The notes beneath the pieces were generated by a model. The model was not told the origin of the DNA, searched no databases, and was given only the letters and a program-made list of their open reading frames with translations. From contig NC_080683.1 in NCBI RefSeq assembly GCF_030445035.2, forward strand, positions 119,273,225 through 119,337,224: a stretch of DNA of 64,000 nucleotides, read 5' to 3'. Source of the stretch: Dasypus novemcinctus (lineage: Eukaryota > Chordata > Mammalia > Cingulata > Dasypodidae). Of the stretch, positions 1-10,767 are shown piece after piece. Position numbers and translations under genes: made by a program. Positions within the stretch are counted from its first letter, which is position 1, and every line of letters begins with the position of its first letter.

Positions 1-1384
1 TTGCATTTTTATAATTCTTCAGTGACACCTGAAATGGACAGTCAGTGGCAACCAGTGCCCTCAGTCTTCTTCCTCATCTACTGGCTGGTGAGCTACTTCT
101 CAAGTGCTGAAGGAGAGAACGCAAAGTGTGGTTGTGGCCAGCTTGAGACTGGGGACGGGTGTGGGGAGAAATTTCATAATGGAGCTAGGGAGGGTTTTAA
201 GGAAAAAAATCAAGACATTTACCCAACAGAGTTCATTGCAAGCCATAAAAATAGGCAGGAACAGACCATAGAGAAGCATGTGTTCAGTTAGATATCGAAA
301 CAAAAGTATGTGGCTTGCCTCAAGTTCCTGGTACCTGCTTCAGGACTGACTGACTCGGTGTTTCTTGGTATTTCTCTGTACATGTGACTGCTTTTCTCCA
401 TTTGAGGATAAACAACAAGGAACACATATTGGACAGCTTCCGAGGACTTGTTCCTTGTAGCCAGTGGCAACTGTGGCTTTTATTGATGGAAGCCCTGAGC
501 AAGCTTCAATATATGACCTTGCGAAAATGTTCTGGGCATGGTCTAGGACCCTAACTCAACACTCTGCAGCCCAAGATTCCCTTTTCATACAGCATTTCTC
601 TCCTAACTGGGCCTTGTGAAGTTTTTGTCTTCCAATATTCTCATCGAGTGATATTACTAACCACCAGTTGTATAACACAGAACAACTTACAAATTCCCTT
701 CCATGTTTGGCCTCCCTGGCTGTTATTCTGTGAAGTAGGTGTCTTACAAAATGGAAAAAGAAATGCCGAGAAAAACCAACTTAGCCAAAATTGCACAGTT
801 AATGAAGAGAGGTGAATTTCATCTTCAAGACTTTGGACTCCTAAACAGTTCAGTTGTTGTGTTTTTTTATTTTTTGTTTTTAATCAGCATAAAGATCTTT
901 CACTTTTCTCCTCATCAGAGAATAAGAGTCAGAGGAAAATAACTTATAGTTATAAAGCAAGGCAATGACAGAGAACTAAGAGAATTAATTACTGAGTATT
1001 ACTGAGTCCTGTGTTATGCCCATCACTGTGCTACAACATAGGTGGCTGGGGTTTGCAAAGGTCCTTTCTTATGCCAATTAATGGGGAATTTTTCTGCCAC
1101 CTTCAGCAAAATGAAGTAACTAAGAACTCTACCTGTTTTAGCAGACAGAAGTCAGGTGTACACGGTATTGAAGGCCAGGACATGAAAAACTGACAAGGAA
1201 GATTTATTATGACTGGCCAGACTCGGCAGACTCCTGTCCTGATAAAAACCAAGCCCCGAATAGGATTTTTGGGTCCCTTGTATACAGAGGATGTAGGAGT
1301 GGGGAGTCAAACGGTGTTTATATGCAAAAGGACCTTTTTGTTAGTTTCTTCAAGTGTTTATCTGAGTATCTGATAGGTTATATC
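1..1384. other. Unique sequence, no gene seen
   Basis: I recognise no repeat family, RNA gene or convincing coding frame here. The stretch is about 40% GC. Small open frames of 60-96 codons lack any protein family signature and are spread over several frames, as expected by chance. It is probably intergenic or intronic. Confidence 0.5.
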
Positions 1385-1515
1385 CTCAAGGTAAGCGTGA
1401 ATTAACACACATCCCCTACCTTCCAGGTAAGCTTTAATACGTACCCCACCCCCTCATTCCAGGTAAGTTTAACATGGACCCCCCACATTCCAGGTAAGCT
1501 TGAATTAACACATTT
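1385..1515. repeat. Short minisatellite with repeated CAGGTAAG
   Basis: Three to four imperfect units of roughly 35-50 bp each carry an AGGTAAG core followed by an A/T-rich part (taattaacaca) and a C-rich part (accccac). Three of the cores read CCAGGTAAG. The units are diverged and of uneven length. Each core resembles a consensus 5' splice site on the plus strand, but no exon structure is visible around them. Confidence 0.6.
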
Positions 1516-1649
1516 AGTTTGCATCCTCCCTGAATATCCAAAGCCTATAGAGTTTATACCTCTCAATTGGCTTTCCAGGAAACTAGGCATACTTGGATAT
1601 AGAATAAATTTGAATTTATGCACAGGCCATACTATACTCACATGTACAT

Positions 1650-1890
1650 GTCTTCATTACAAGCTTTCTAATCTCTCTTCTCTGCTTTAGTTTTTCTTCT
1701 TGGTACTATTGCTGCCTGACACACTCTATATTTAACTAATTTATATTATTTTTAGTCTGTAACTCTCAGTGAAATGTTTGTTCCATGAGAGCAGGGCTTT
1801 TTGTCTCTTGTGTTTCCTGCAGGGTACCTGGTGCCTAGAGCTGTTGTGGCATGTATCAGGCACTCAGTAAATAGCTGTGGAATGAGTGGG
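1650..1890 (+). mobile_element. L2 LINE 3' end (relic)
   Basis: The segment has the layout of the mammalian L2 3' end: a run about an average patient-type phrase (gagagcagggctttttgtct), then gtgcctagagc, then a close match to ggcactcagtaaatagctg before an atgaatg-like end. It is old and diverged and has no coding capacity. A related ancient element is possible, but the terminal motif is typical of L2. Confidence 0.6.
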
Positions 1891-2596
1891 TATGGAAAAG
1901 GCTAACATACAGAAAGCAAAATCTTCAAGTCCTAGATAATGCAATAACAGGTCCAACTACAAAAGGACTCAGAGAAGGGAGACAGTTTAAAGCTGTCATT
2001 TTTAAGACAAGATTTCTGAAGGACAAAAATGGTGGCATTTATGCAAGGTTATGAAGTCTGGATTGGGTTTGGATAGTTGGAATGGAGAAGGGAGATATGA
2101 AAGTCGAGGGAAGAAAGCAGGCAATGGTGGGCAGATGTAAATGGATAACATTGAAGGTCCCACCATTCCTGGAGGAAAATAAGATTCTCCATGTATTCTT
2201 GGCTAACCATTTGTTGTTTAAAGTGACACTCGAACATGCATATATATTTTGAAGAGGAAAGTTTTTTGGGGTGTATTTTTCTTTGGTTCTAAATACAATG
2301 GTTAAAACAGAGAGCAGAAATCAATGATTTAATATAGTGGAAAGAAAAGAACATTTTTTAAGAGGTCAGAGAAATAGTTCTAGAGGATAGAAGAAAACTG
2401 GACGTGAATTATATGTTTCATTATTTACTATTGGGCTGGCTGACAAGAGAACAAACACCTTCATAAGTTAATAGCCCCCGATTGTAGCTTGAAAGGCAAA
2501 TAAATGGATGGTTTTGATTTTTATCTTATTTTATCTTTAAGGTTACAAAGTAAGATCTTTGTTGAATTATCTGGCATGGAAATACTGAACTAAAAT
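1891..2596. other. Unique AT-rich sequence
   Basis: No gene, RNA or recognisable repeat is seen. It ends at the target-site duplication of the following SINE. Confidence 0.4.
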
Positions 2597-2610
2597 TCAG
2601 TTGTATTCTT
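2597..2610. repeat. Target-site duplication, left copy
   Basis: The 14-bp sequence tcagttgtattctt recurs exactly at 3038-3051 and brackets the SINE between them. This fixes the insertion boundaries. Confidence 0.9.
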
Positions 2611-3037
2611 TTATTTTTTTTTTAAAGATTTATTTATTTATTTATTTCCCCTTCCCGCCCCCCCCCCCGGGGGTCTGTTCTCTATGTCCATTTGCTGCAT
2701 CTTCCTTGTCCGCTTCTGTTGTCGTCAGCGGCACAGGAATCTCCGTTTCTTTTTTGTTGTTGTTGCGTCATCTTGCTGTGTCAGCTCCCCGCGTGTGCGG
2801 CACCATTCCTGGGCAGGCTGCACTCTCTTTCGCACTGGGCAGCTCTACCAATGGGACACACTCCTTGAGTGTGGGGCTCTTCCATGCGGAACACCCCTGC
2901 ATGGCAGGGTACTCTCCTTGCGTGCATCAACACTGCGCGTGGGCCAGCTGCACATGGGTCAAGGAGGCCAGGGGTTTGAACCTCGGACCTCCTATGTGGT
3001 TGACGGACGCCCTAACCACTGGGCCAAGTCCGCTGCC
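2611..3037 (-). mobile_element. DAS-type SINE (armadillo), full length
   Basis: This is a tRNA-derived SINE in minus orientation. The tRNA-like head lies at about 2975-3037, with a B-box-like ggttcaaacc when read in reverse and an A-box-like ggcccagtgg. The body follows, and the tail is a G-rich run plus (ATAA)n/poly-A, read on the plus strand as T-rich, TTTA repeats and a C-run at 2611-2670. Exact 14-bp target-site duplications flank it. The head, the roughly 430-bp length and the body match armadillo DAS elements. Open frames of 125-150 codons across it are not genes. Confidence 0.9.
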
Positions 3038-3051
3038 TCAGTTGTATTCTT
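3038..3051. repeat. Target-site duplication, right copy
   Basis: This copy is identical to 2597-2610. Confidence 0.9.
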
Positions 3052-3543
3052 GATGACTTAGGCCAAATGAGCACCTGATTTCTATCTCCTCATTGGCTTA
3101 AAATAGAAATAACATTTCATATTATTAATGTTTTATATTTATTTATTACTTTAGAAATAGTGACCTGATTTTGAGAGGCTATGATACTTATTGTTATGAA
3201 ACATGCCACTGGATTGCAAATAAGTACTAGTGTGACTTGTCTCTGCTAACAGCTCTGAGTTTTTTTACTAAAATGTTTTCTTTTACTATAAAGCATATTG
3301 ATCATCATTTATTTTTAGGTCTTAAATAACAACTTTCCCCCAAAGAATGCAAGGCAAATATAAATGTGAACAATCTTCTTTTGTCAGTCTGTTTTGGTTT
3401 GGATATGGGAAAAAAACAGATTAATTTCCTGTGTCTGCGCGTCCCATTGAATACCAAACAGCACACCCTCCCACCCCTCCTTTTGTCTGGGTTAAGAGAT
3501 TTCGTTCTACATAGAGGCTTAGCGGTAAGATCTTAAGTTTAGT
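3052..3543. other. Unique AT-rich sequence
   Basis: No gene or recognised repeat is seen between the SINE and the following LTR. Confidence 0.4.
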
Positions 3544-4016
3544 GTGACAGTTTGAAGTTCTTTTATGAATTCCAAAGATGAAAAAGATCATGTTTTTGAA
3601 CTAACCCATTCCTGTGGGTGTGAGACCCTCTCTGATTGGACTGCGTCAGTGAGGCGTGTCGCAGGTTGAGTCTCTCTCCTCTTGCTGGGTCTGATAAAAA
3701 TGGAGGCACAGGACAAGGGAGCTGCGGTATCTGATCACTCCAGGCTCGACCCCAGCTGAGCTGCAGGAGAGAAGCCCCTGAGGGGCTCGGAGACCCGAGG
3801 CTGAGATGCGCCTTCCGCCTGAGAGCACAGCTGAACTCTGGAAGGAAGCAGACCCCAGGACCGCCAGGAGCTGACTTTGGTGAGACAGCATCTCTGCTGG
3901 TGCTTTGATCTGGACGTTTCATGGAACTGTAAACTTTTCCCCCAGATGAAATTCCCATTAGGAAAGTCAACCCCTTCCTGGTACTTTGCATTGGTAGCCA
4001 GTGGTAAACTAAGATA
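3544..4016 (+). mobile_element. MaLR-like solo LTR (xenarthran type)
   Basis: The segment opens with TGTGACAGTTTGAAG, has the GT-rich 'cccattcctgtgggtgtgagacc' type U3 block and an AG-rich centre, and closes with tggtactttgcattggtagcc...gtaaactaagata. This is the usual 3' end of MaLR-like LTRs in xenarthran genomes. There is no internal region or second LTR, so it is a solo LTR. No clear 5-bp duplication was found. It holds an open frame of 142 codons in reverse that has no viral or host protein character. Confidence 0.6.
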
Positions 4017-5751
4017 CTTGGTTTAACCAGAGGCGGCTGAGCCAGCGGGCGGCAGAGAGCCCCGGGAGAGGCAGCGGGAGTTGTCCGAAAGGCGGAAAAC
4101 CTCTGGGAAGATCTCTTCAGTCGGCACTAGTGCGTTTCTATGTTTCCAGTGAATACTCTTAACCCGCACTCCAGCTACAGTCTCACTAGCCAGAGTTGTC
4201 TCATTAGGGGCGATGTGGCCCAGTCTATGAAATGTGTATTTTGTAACTAACCCCTTAGGCGGTGTAGGAAGCTGTTTACTGCTCCTTCTTGTTCTCTCCT
4301 GTTGTTTTACTTTTTCTTCTTCTTCTCCCCTCCTCCCCCTCTTAATTAAAGAAATCAATGTTGAATATCAGAAACTTCTCCAGAGGGAAAAAAGAGAAAG
4401 AGGAAAAAAAGAGACAAACTAAGCTCGAGAACTACTTGCCTATGCTTTTTGTTCATCCATTCCTGAGGCCTCTTTCCAGAACAGCTGTAAGCTCCAGTGA
4501 TGGGCAGAGGAGCATGTGTGCGTGTGAGTGCGTGTGCAAATGCCTGTTTGCAGCACTGCTCTCACCAACGTCCTCGTGTCAGCCATGCCAACGGTCCCAC
4601 CGCTCCCCTTGACCATGCTTCCAGACAACAAGGCATGGCAAACTGACAGGTTTGCTTTTCGGACAAGGATTGAATGAAGAGGAATCAGGATGAAGCCTGG
4701 TGTTATCGTGCACACGCACAAATAAAGCACCCATAAAATGCCAGGAAAACCTAAATTCCAGATGTGGTCTGGATTTCAGTTTCGTTGGCAAAATAATTAG
4801 CCTCTTTGCTGTTCGAGGGGAAGGCTGTCTTGTCTTTTCAGGCTGGCCACCAACACTACACAAATTATTCCAAAGGGCATGGACCCCTGAAAGAAAAAAG
4901 GCAGAGCAAGGTAAGTCTGAGGAATCTGGGATCTTAAAGCACAAATGTGAGACACAGTGAAACACATCCACATATGTATTTCCACCTGCCCCAACAGCGA
5001 TTGTTTTTTTTTCAATGTTCCAAGTGGATAACTGGTAAAAATGTATTCTTAACTTTACAGAGAGCTTAGAATGATTGTGAAATGCATTTAAAAAATTGAG
5101 GTTTTGATTCTGAAAATACCTGGTTATTAGATCTCAGAGGTAGATGAGTGATAAAAACAATTACAATGTTTGCTTTGTGTATAAACTGTCTTCCTGATAA
5201 GTTCTACCAAAATAAAATGAGTGGACTTCTAGTTAGAAAGAAATGCATTAGGGACATTGAGGGCAGGATTTGCTCTTCCCTCTTAGAGTCAGGGTTCAGG
5301 ATTTGTGGGTGCACATACACTACGAGAGCCTTGATAATTTATTCTAGACTCTTCTACTCAGTCCCTGTGTGTTGGAAACAGAGTCACGGCTCCTTGATCA
5401 GGGCTGTCTTGTAAGGGCTCTAAGGACCAGAAGGGGCACAACCCAAGGGGTTAACCCAGACGGTAACACAAATGGACCTCTAGAACTGCCCGATCCTTGG
5501 AATGCAGTGGTCACATGGGCAGAGTCCTTTGATATCTCCTGGTGTTAACATTCATGGTGGTAGTAAACTGAGACCTATTCTCTAACATCATCTAAAGAGT
5601 TGAAAGACTTCTAATAGGCATTTCAGCCAGAAACCGAGAAACTGAGTAGTAATTTATCCCCAGAGATATCCAGAATATCCTGGCTTTCTTTTTGCCTTTT
5701 TCATCCTCCTCCATAAATGGTGAAAATAGGAATTCTGTGGAAAATTTGTTT
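4017..5751. other. Unique sequence, GC-rich at its start
   Basis: About 4017-4260 is GC-rich with several CpGs. A pyrimidine-rich run follows (4300-4345) and then a purine-rich run (4380-4425). A strong splice-donor-like AAGGTAAGTCT occurs at 4909-4919. No coding frame with family similarity is seen. Confidence 0.4.
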
Positions 5752-5767
5752 AAAAAGCAAATAACCA
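5752..5767. repeat. Target-site duplication, left copy
   Basis: The 16-bp aaaaagcaaataacca is repeated at 6018-6033 with one mismatch (c for t). Confidence 0.85.
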
Positions 5768-6017
5768 GGGATGTGACTGTGGCTCAATTGATTGGGCTCC
5801 CGTCTACCATATGGGAGGCCCTGGGTTCACGTCCCGGGGCCTCCTTGTGAAGGCAGGCTGGCCTGCGCCTGCAGAGAGCTGGCGCAGCAAGATGATGCAA
5901 CAAAGGGAGACAAGCAGACACAGAAGAAAGCGCAGTGAATGGACACAGAGAGCCAACAGCAAGCAAGCTGCAAGGGAGGGAGGGTGAATAAATAAATAAA
6001 AGATAAATCTTTTAAAA
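5768..6017 (+). mobile_element. DAS-type SINE, shortened body
   Basis: The tRNA-like head has an A-box-like tggctcaattgattgggc and a B-box-like ggttcacgtcc. It is followed by a short body with the gcagcaagatgatgcaacaaa segment and an (AATA)n tail. The element is about 250 bp because most of the central DAS body is absent, which suggests a subfamily variant or internal deletion. Near-identical 16-bp duplications flank it. Confidence 0.85.
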
Positions 6018-6033
6018 AAAAAGCAAACAACCA
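6018..6033. repeat. Target-site duplication, right copy
   Basis: This pairs with 5752-5767. Confidence 0.85.
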
Positions 6034-6109
6034 ATTTGAAATGCCCATAATGATGTCCTGATTTCTCTCTTTGATGAGCACAGCATTTTGTATTTTGGTT
6101 GGTTTTTAA

Positions 6110-6325
6110 TAAAGTTAAGATTTTCCTAACCAAATATTTATAACTTAAAAGCATTTGATATAAATTGTATGTGATTCTTACAGCAATGCTATGACATAGG
6201 AGTCTGACTATCACTGTTCCCATTTCATAGACGAGAAAGTTATTGCTCAGAAAAGCAACTTTTTATCCAAGATGACCCAAAAAGTAAGGACAGAGCTAGA
6301 ATAAAATCCAAGCCTCCCCAATTCT
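6110..6325 (-). mobile_element. MIR SINE relic
   Basis: In reverse orientation the order of MIR landmarks is kept: ttacagcaatgctatgacatagg, then cccatttcatagacgagaaa, then ctcagaaaag, then gacagagctagaat. It is an ancient, diverged copy with no duplications left. Confidence 0.65.
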
Positions 6326-7920
6326 ACATTCCCAACATATATAATGTCTATGATTTTTTTCTTTCTGTACAGTTTTTCCTTTCTGTCTATTAATGGAAAA
6401 ATGAAATTGGAAATACACCTATCAAATGCAGAAGACAAGGACAAAAGCAACTTGCTGTGTTGGAAGAGGATATTGAAAAGGGTAGACATATTATTTACTG
6501 GAAAAATTAATGAAATAGTTATCATTCTCAAGTTTATATTTTCTCACACTATCACTAACTTTCTAGGATCATGTATATAAATGGTCCAATTAAATCAATA
6601 AATCCAGTAAACCTACCCTCAAAATCAATGTACAACGGTAAAGGAAAAATTGGGTTGTTGGTAATTTTTATGTGTTAACCCGTTGTTCTAATTACATAGA
6701 GGTTTTGTAACTTTTGTATAGCAATACAGATTGAATCATTTCATCTTCTTTAAGTCTGATATTGACTCCAGTAGTTAAAATCACTTGTGTTGGGACTAAG
6801 TGATCTTTATGATTAGGCGAAATGAACCGTTGGCGTGGGTCAGAACCAGTTCCTCAGGCTCCACAGGACTGACCTACATTGCTCCTTAATGCATCTCTCT
6901 GTAAAAAGGCAATTCTAATATTACCACTGACCTACCTATGACTTAACCTCATTTACTGAATACTTTCCCTGCGCAGATGAAGAAATTAGGAGGACTAAGG
7001 GCATGGAGTGATAAAGGAGGAGGGACACCACAGGAACATTGAAGATTAGATTTCACCTATAACACGCTGGTATATGTATGGCTCCAAGCATATTGCTTGC
7101 TTTTAGAGCCATATGACCTTTTATTAAGTAAATCTACTAACTGTATATTACAATGAAAATTTTTCTAAATAGCATGAATGATTATCAATCGGCTACTGAA
7201 AACATATATAAGAACACTCATTTTATGAAAGCATGTGCGTATTTGCTAGACTTATATGCTCTTATAATGTTTATTTCACTCTAGATTTTAACCATTTCTT
7301 TAAAGCATCTTAGTATACTACGGGCCAGCGTTAAAAAAAGAATCTGTGTGACGTGTGACTTCCATCTAAATCAGACTAAAAGATAGCCTATGTTAAAGTG
7401 GTAAATTTTTAATTTTCATTATGCCCATCATTAAGATGATCTATATTGCCATATTGACCCTACTTGATCTGAGGGTTTTATTTCTAAGTGTCTCACCATA
7501 AGTGCCTGCACAGACAAAGGCTGGCTCTCGGCAACCAGGCACATTCGACGTGGAATGCTGTCCATATTTTGATTCCAAGCTGTTTAAGTCTGAACCGTGC
7601 AGATCTTCATGTTTGTTGGATTTCTCCAAAGACTGGAATTTCCTGGGAGATTTCCAGTACATTTGGGCTGTAAACAGCAAAACAAACTGCCTTTCTTGTA
7701 TGATGTTGTTATTTCTAGTGCTAGCTGAATTCAAGAAATTTATAGGTATAGGAAAATTAACTCAATTTCCCCCAAACTTACAAATTTGCCTTAGTTGAAA
7801 TCTTGGCCAAAGATTCATCTCAGTGAATTTATTTTTGGAATAATTTCCTTTTGTTATTAGTTATATTTATGGTAATTATTGTGTCAATAATAAAATATTA
7901 GCCTATCCAGTAAATGACCC

Positions 7921-7957
7921 AGAGAATCACAAATTCTCTGTGATTTTTTCTATCACA
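7921..7957. other. Overlapping small inverted repeats
   Basis: AGAGAAT (7921-7927) pairs with ATTCTCT (7933-7939). AATCACA (7925-7931) pairs with TGTGATT (7939-7945). TGTGAT (7939-7944) pairs with ATCACA (7952-7957). The stems exclude one another and have only 6-7 bp, so this may be chance in AT-rich DNA. Confidence 0.35.
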
Positions 7958-8499
7958 GATCATAGAAAGGAGTTTATTATTTCATGTCAACTACATGTAT
8001 GCATGTGTACATATTTAAATCTCCAAAAAATGTCTGATTTTTCTGGTTCTTTCCTCCAGTGTATGTAACTGAAAAATATAAGGCAAAAACTAATTTCTTG
8101 CTAATGCTTTGATAGCTTAATATGTTTGATACAAAATGCAGATAAATATATCGAACTTAATTCTGCTATCAGAAATTAGATGGTGTCACAAAAACATCTT
8201 GTAAAACAATCTATGAGGAACATCGCAAAACTTTGATTCCCCTTCTTCTTCCCAAGAAGCCTCATGTTTTCAGGTGGGCATATGCCACACATGTATAACC
8301 CTTTGACTCGTTTATACCCAATGAGAATTAAGTAAAGATATTTTGTATAATATTTCTGGAAAGTCTCCTCAGAAAAAAGGTGGGATTCTCCTCTTCCTTT
8401 TCTTTCTCTTGCTACTTAAAATCTGAATATTATGCTGAGAGTTCTGGCAGCCTCCTTAGATGAGCTCATGCTAAAGATGGTAGAATAAGAGCTCAAGGT

Positions 8500-8680
8500 A
8501 AGAGATTGGCTACTTCATTGGACCATGAACCTGACATACCTTCCCTGGATACTCTCCTTCTGGGCAAGAGAAATAAACGACCTTCTTGAAGCCACTGCTA
8601 TTTGTGGGATTTCTGTGACATGCAGCCAAAAGAAGTTGGAACAAATTTAATACCAGGAAGTGAGTTGCTGCAAAGCAGAA
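8500..8680 (+). mobile_element. Possible LTR 3' fragment
   Basis: The series aataaacgaccttcttgaag, ccactgctatttgtggga, tttctgtgacatgcagcc and aaaagaagttgga resembles the 3' end of LTRs that finish with a poly-A signal and a 'tttctgtgacatgcagc' segment. The family is not certain. Confidence 0.35.
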
Positions 8681-9218
8681 GCTCAAATACGACACTGGCT
8701 AGGTAAAGTAGGTGGGCAAGAGGAGGTTAAGGACTCAGAAAGCTGGAAAACTAGTTGCAATGGAATGTGGTGGCCAAACATTTGATCAAGTCATTGCCTG
8801 CTGCATCTTAGAGACCACAAAGTAACAAATGGTGTATAGGCATTGGAAAAATGGTGGAAAAATTCAAAATAACTTGTTTCAGCCCCCTTGTGTTGCATTC
8901 AGCAAGAAACATAACTCAACTTGAACAAATTCATCAGAAAGCAGAGGTGGAGAGGATGCAAAGAAGGACTTTTTGTCTTTAGTCTGCAATCTGAGTTTGA
9001 TTTAAAGCCTACTGGGGTTAAAATAGCAAAAACTACATTTATCCATCACATTGAATCACTTCCTTTAATATTTCTCTGACAAAACATGGCATACAGGCCA
9101 CTGACAATAAACCTACTCAGGGCACTGAATTCCTATTTAAGGTGTTTCAAGGGGTTTTAGGATTACTCCCCAAATCAATGCAGATGTAAGTATAGAAGGA
9201 GAAGAATCATCAGGTTAA

Positions 9219-9297
9219 AAACTATATCTAGGTGAGCAGGTATTCAATCCCTGGTACGTCCTTAAAATAAAAAACAAAACAACAAACCTATATCTAG
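9219..9297 (+). mobile_element. Short DAS-like SINE remnant with duplications
   Basis: A 52-bp insert (9232-9283) holds the 3' half of the tRNA-like head (gtattcaatccctggtacgtcc) and an A-rich tail (aaaataaaaaacaaaacaac). It is bracketed by aaactatatctag (9219-9231) and aacctatatctag (9285-9297). This looks like a 5'-truncated monomeric insertion, so it lacks the A box. Confidence 0.65.
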
Positions 9298-10549
9298 ACA
9301 TGGTCCTTGTCTATGGTTACTCCACCATGGAACTGATCACACACTCACACAAAGTCCTGAAATGCTTTCTGATGGGCCACAATGACACTGACCAAGGTCT
9401 GAATTTAGAGAAGGATTCCAGGGTTCTCCAAAAAAGGGAGCCCATCCAAAGGGAAGGCAGGAATGAGGTCTAGTGATTTAGGAGTTACATAGACTCACAA
9501 AATCTGGAATCTTCTTAACAGGCAGCCCCTTGGCCCAGGAAAGTGCTCTGGGTAACAGGGCTGACCAGGGGAGGCTGAACCAGGATTCCTGAAGTTCTGG
9601 TGCCTGGGTGAAGCTAAACGCCGTGTCGGTCTCACACAGGGCCCGTGACCCAGAGGCTGTGCAGGCTGGGGGGACTGCAGAGCCAGGCTCTGGTGTCAGC
9701 GCAGGGAAGTAGCAAAGGGCATTGGCAATAGCAGCGTGAGGGTTCCTCGTTTCTCCCCGTGCTGGAGAATTCCAACATGAACCGTACAGGCACTGAATGT
9801 GGTCCTGCATTCTCAGAAAACGGACAGCTGGGGAGAGATACCAGGCTTCCTACGAATGTTTGAGAAATTAACTGAAAATGTTTTGAAAAGTGATTATAGT
9901 TCCATCTCTTGTGCATGAAGAGATGAAGTTGCTATGTTAAAAAATAGCTTCTACTTTCAAAGCTTGAAAATCACATTTCACAAGTAAGCTTTTAACTCGA
10001 AGTATATGGGTTGTGCAAGAAAAATAATTGTGAAAATGATGTTTCGAATAATCTGACTTGTAGTGTGGACCACAGCAGTGCTTACCAAACATTTAAGATC
10101 ATGGTTCAAACAGAAGAAATAATCCGTTACAGCCCACGTGTGTGCAGATGATGGGCACTGCTGCTTGGGGCCGTGGACTGCCAGCCTGAGGTTGCAAGGG
10201 ATTAAGATTTGAACACACCTGGAATCTCTCTGCGGTGTGGTCCATGGCATGTGAGTTGGAAACATCTGTGTTAAAGGTCGACATGATGTAAGGACAGGTT
10301 GGATGAGAATCCACAGAAAAGGAAACAGGCAACTAGAAGGTGCTAAGATTTCCAGACACTGCTGGGAGAGCTCAGGTGAGCTGAGCGGGACAGGAGAGGC
10401 ATATGCAGTTTTGGCTAAGTGCATTTGGAGTGATAGGGGAACAGGCAAGGAGAAAAGCCCTTAAGGCAGTTGGGAGAATGGTGAGAAGAAAGTTTATTTC
10501 AGGAAAAAAAAAATTTGTTTAATATAGAGAAGTACCCAGGAGCTGCTTC
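9298..10549. other. Unique sequence, no gene seen
   Basis: Reverse open frames of 110 codons (9478-9810) and 156 codons (9978-10448) show no family signature, no exon borders and no codon bias I can detect. They are treated as chance. Confidence 0.45.
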
Positions 10550-10745
10550 TACTGATGTGATGGAATAGTGACAGTATGACATGGTGATTGTGTCGTGATG
10601 TGGTGATGGGGTCATGATGTGGTGATGATGTCATGACATGACGATGATATCATGACGTGGTAATGGAATGGTGATGAGGTCATGATGCAATGACGTGGTG
10701 ATGATATAATGGCACAGCGATAATGACATGCTGCTGATGTAATAG
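10550..10745. repeat. ATG/GTG-rich imperfect minisatellite
   Basis: Degenerate repeats of gatgtggtgatg, gtcatgatg and atgacgtggtgatgat run for almost 200 bp with a basic periodicity of 3 and higher-order units of about 15-21 bp. TGACGTGG and TCATGAC motifs recur. The copies are too uneven to give one unit. Confidence 0.7.
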
Positions 10746-10755
10746 TGCTTCTGCT

Positions 10756-10767
10756 AACACTGTCTTT
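10756..10767. repeat. Target-site duplication, left copy
   Basis: aacactgtcttt is matched by aacattgtcttt at 12127-12138 (one mismatch), bracketing the LINE. Confidence 0.75.

Larger units (their letters stand above)
6326..9218. other. Mostly unique AT-rich sequence
   Basis: No gene is seen. A set of overlapping small inverted repeats lies at 7921-7957 and an LTR-like fragment at about 8500-8680 (both listed separately). The open frames here are short and without family features. Confidence 0.4.

Noticed and set aside
9978..10448. 156-codon reverse frame
   Set aside because: No family features, no splice context, and overlapping frames are open.
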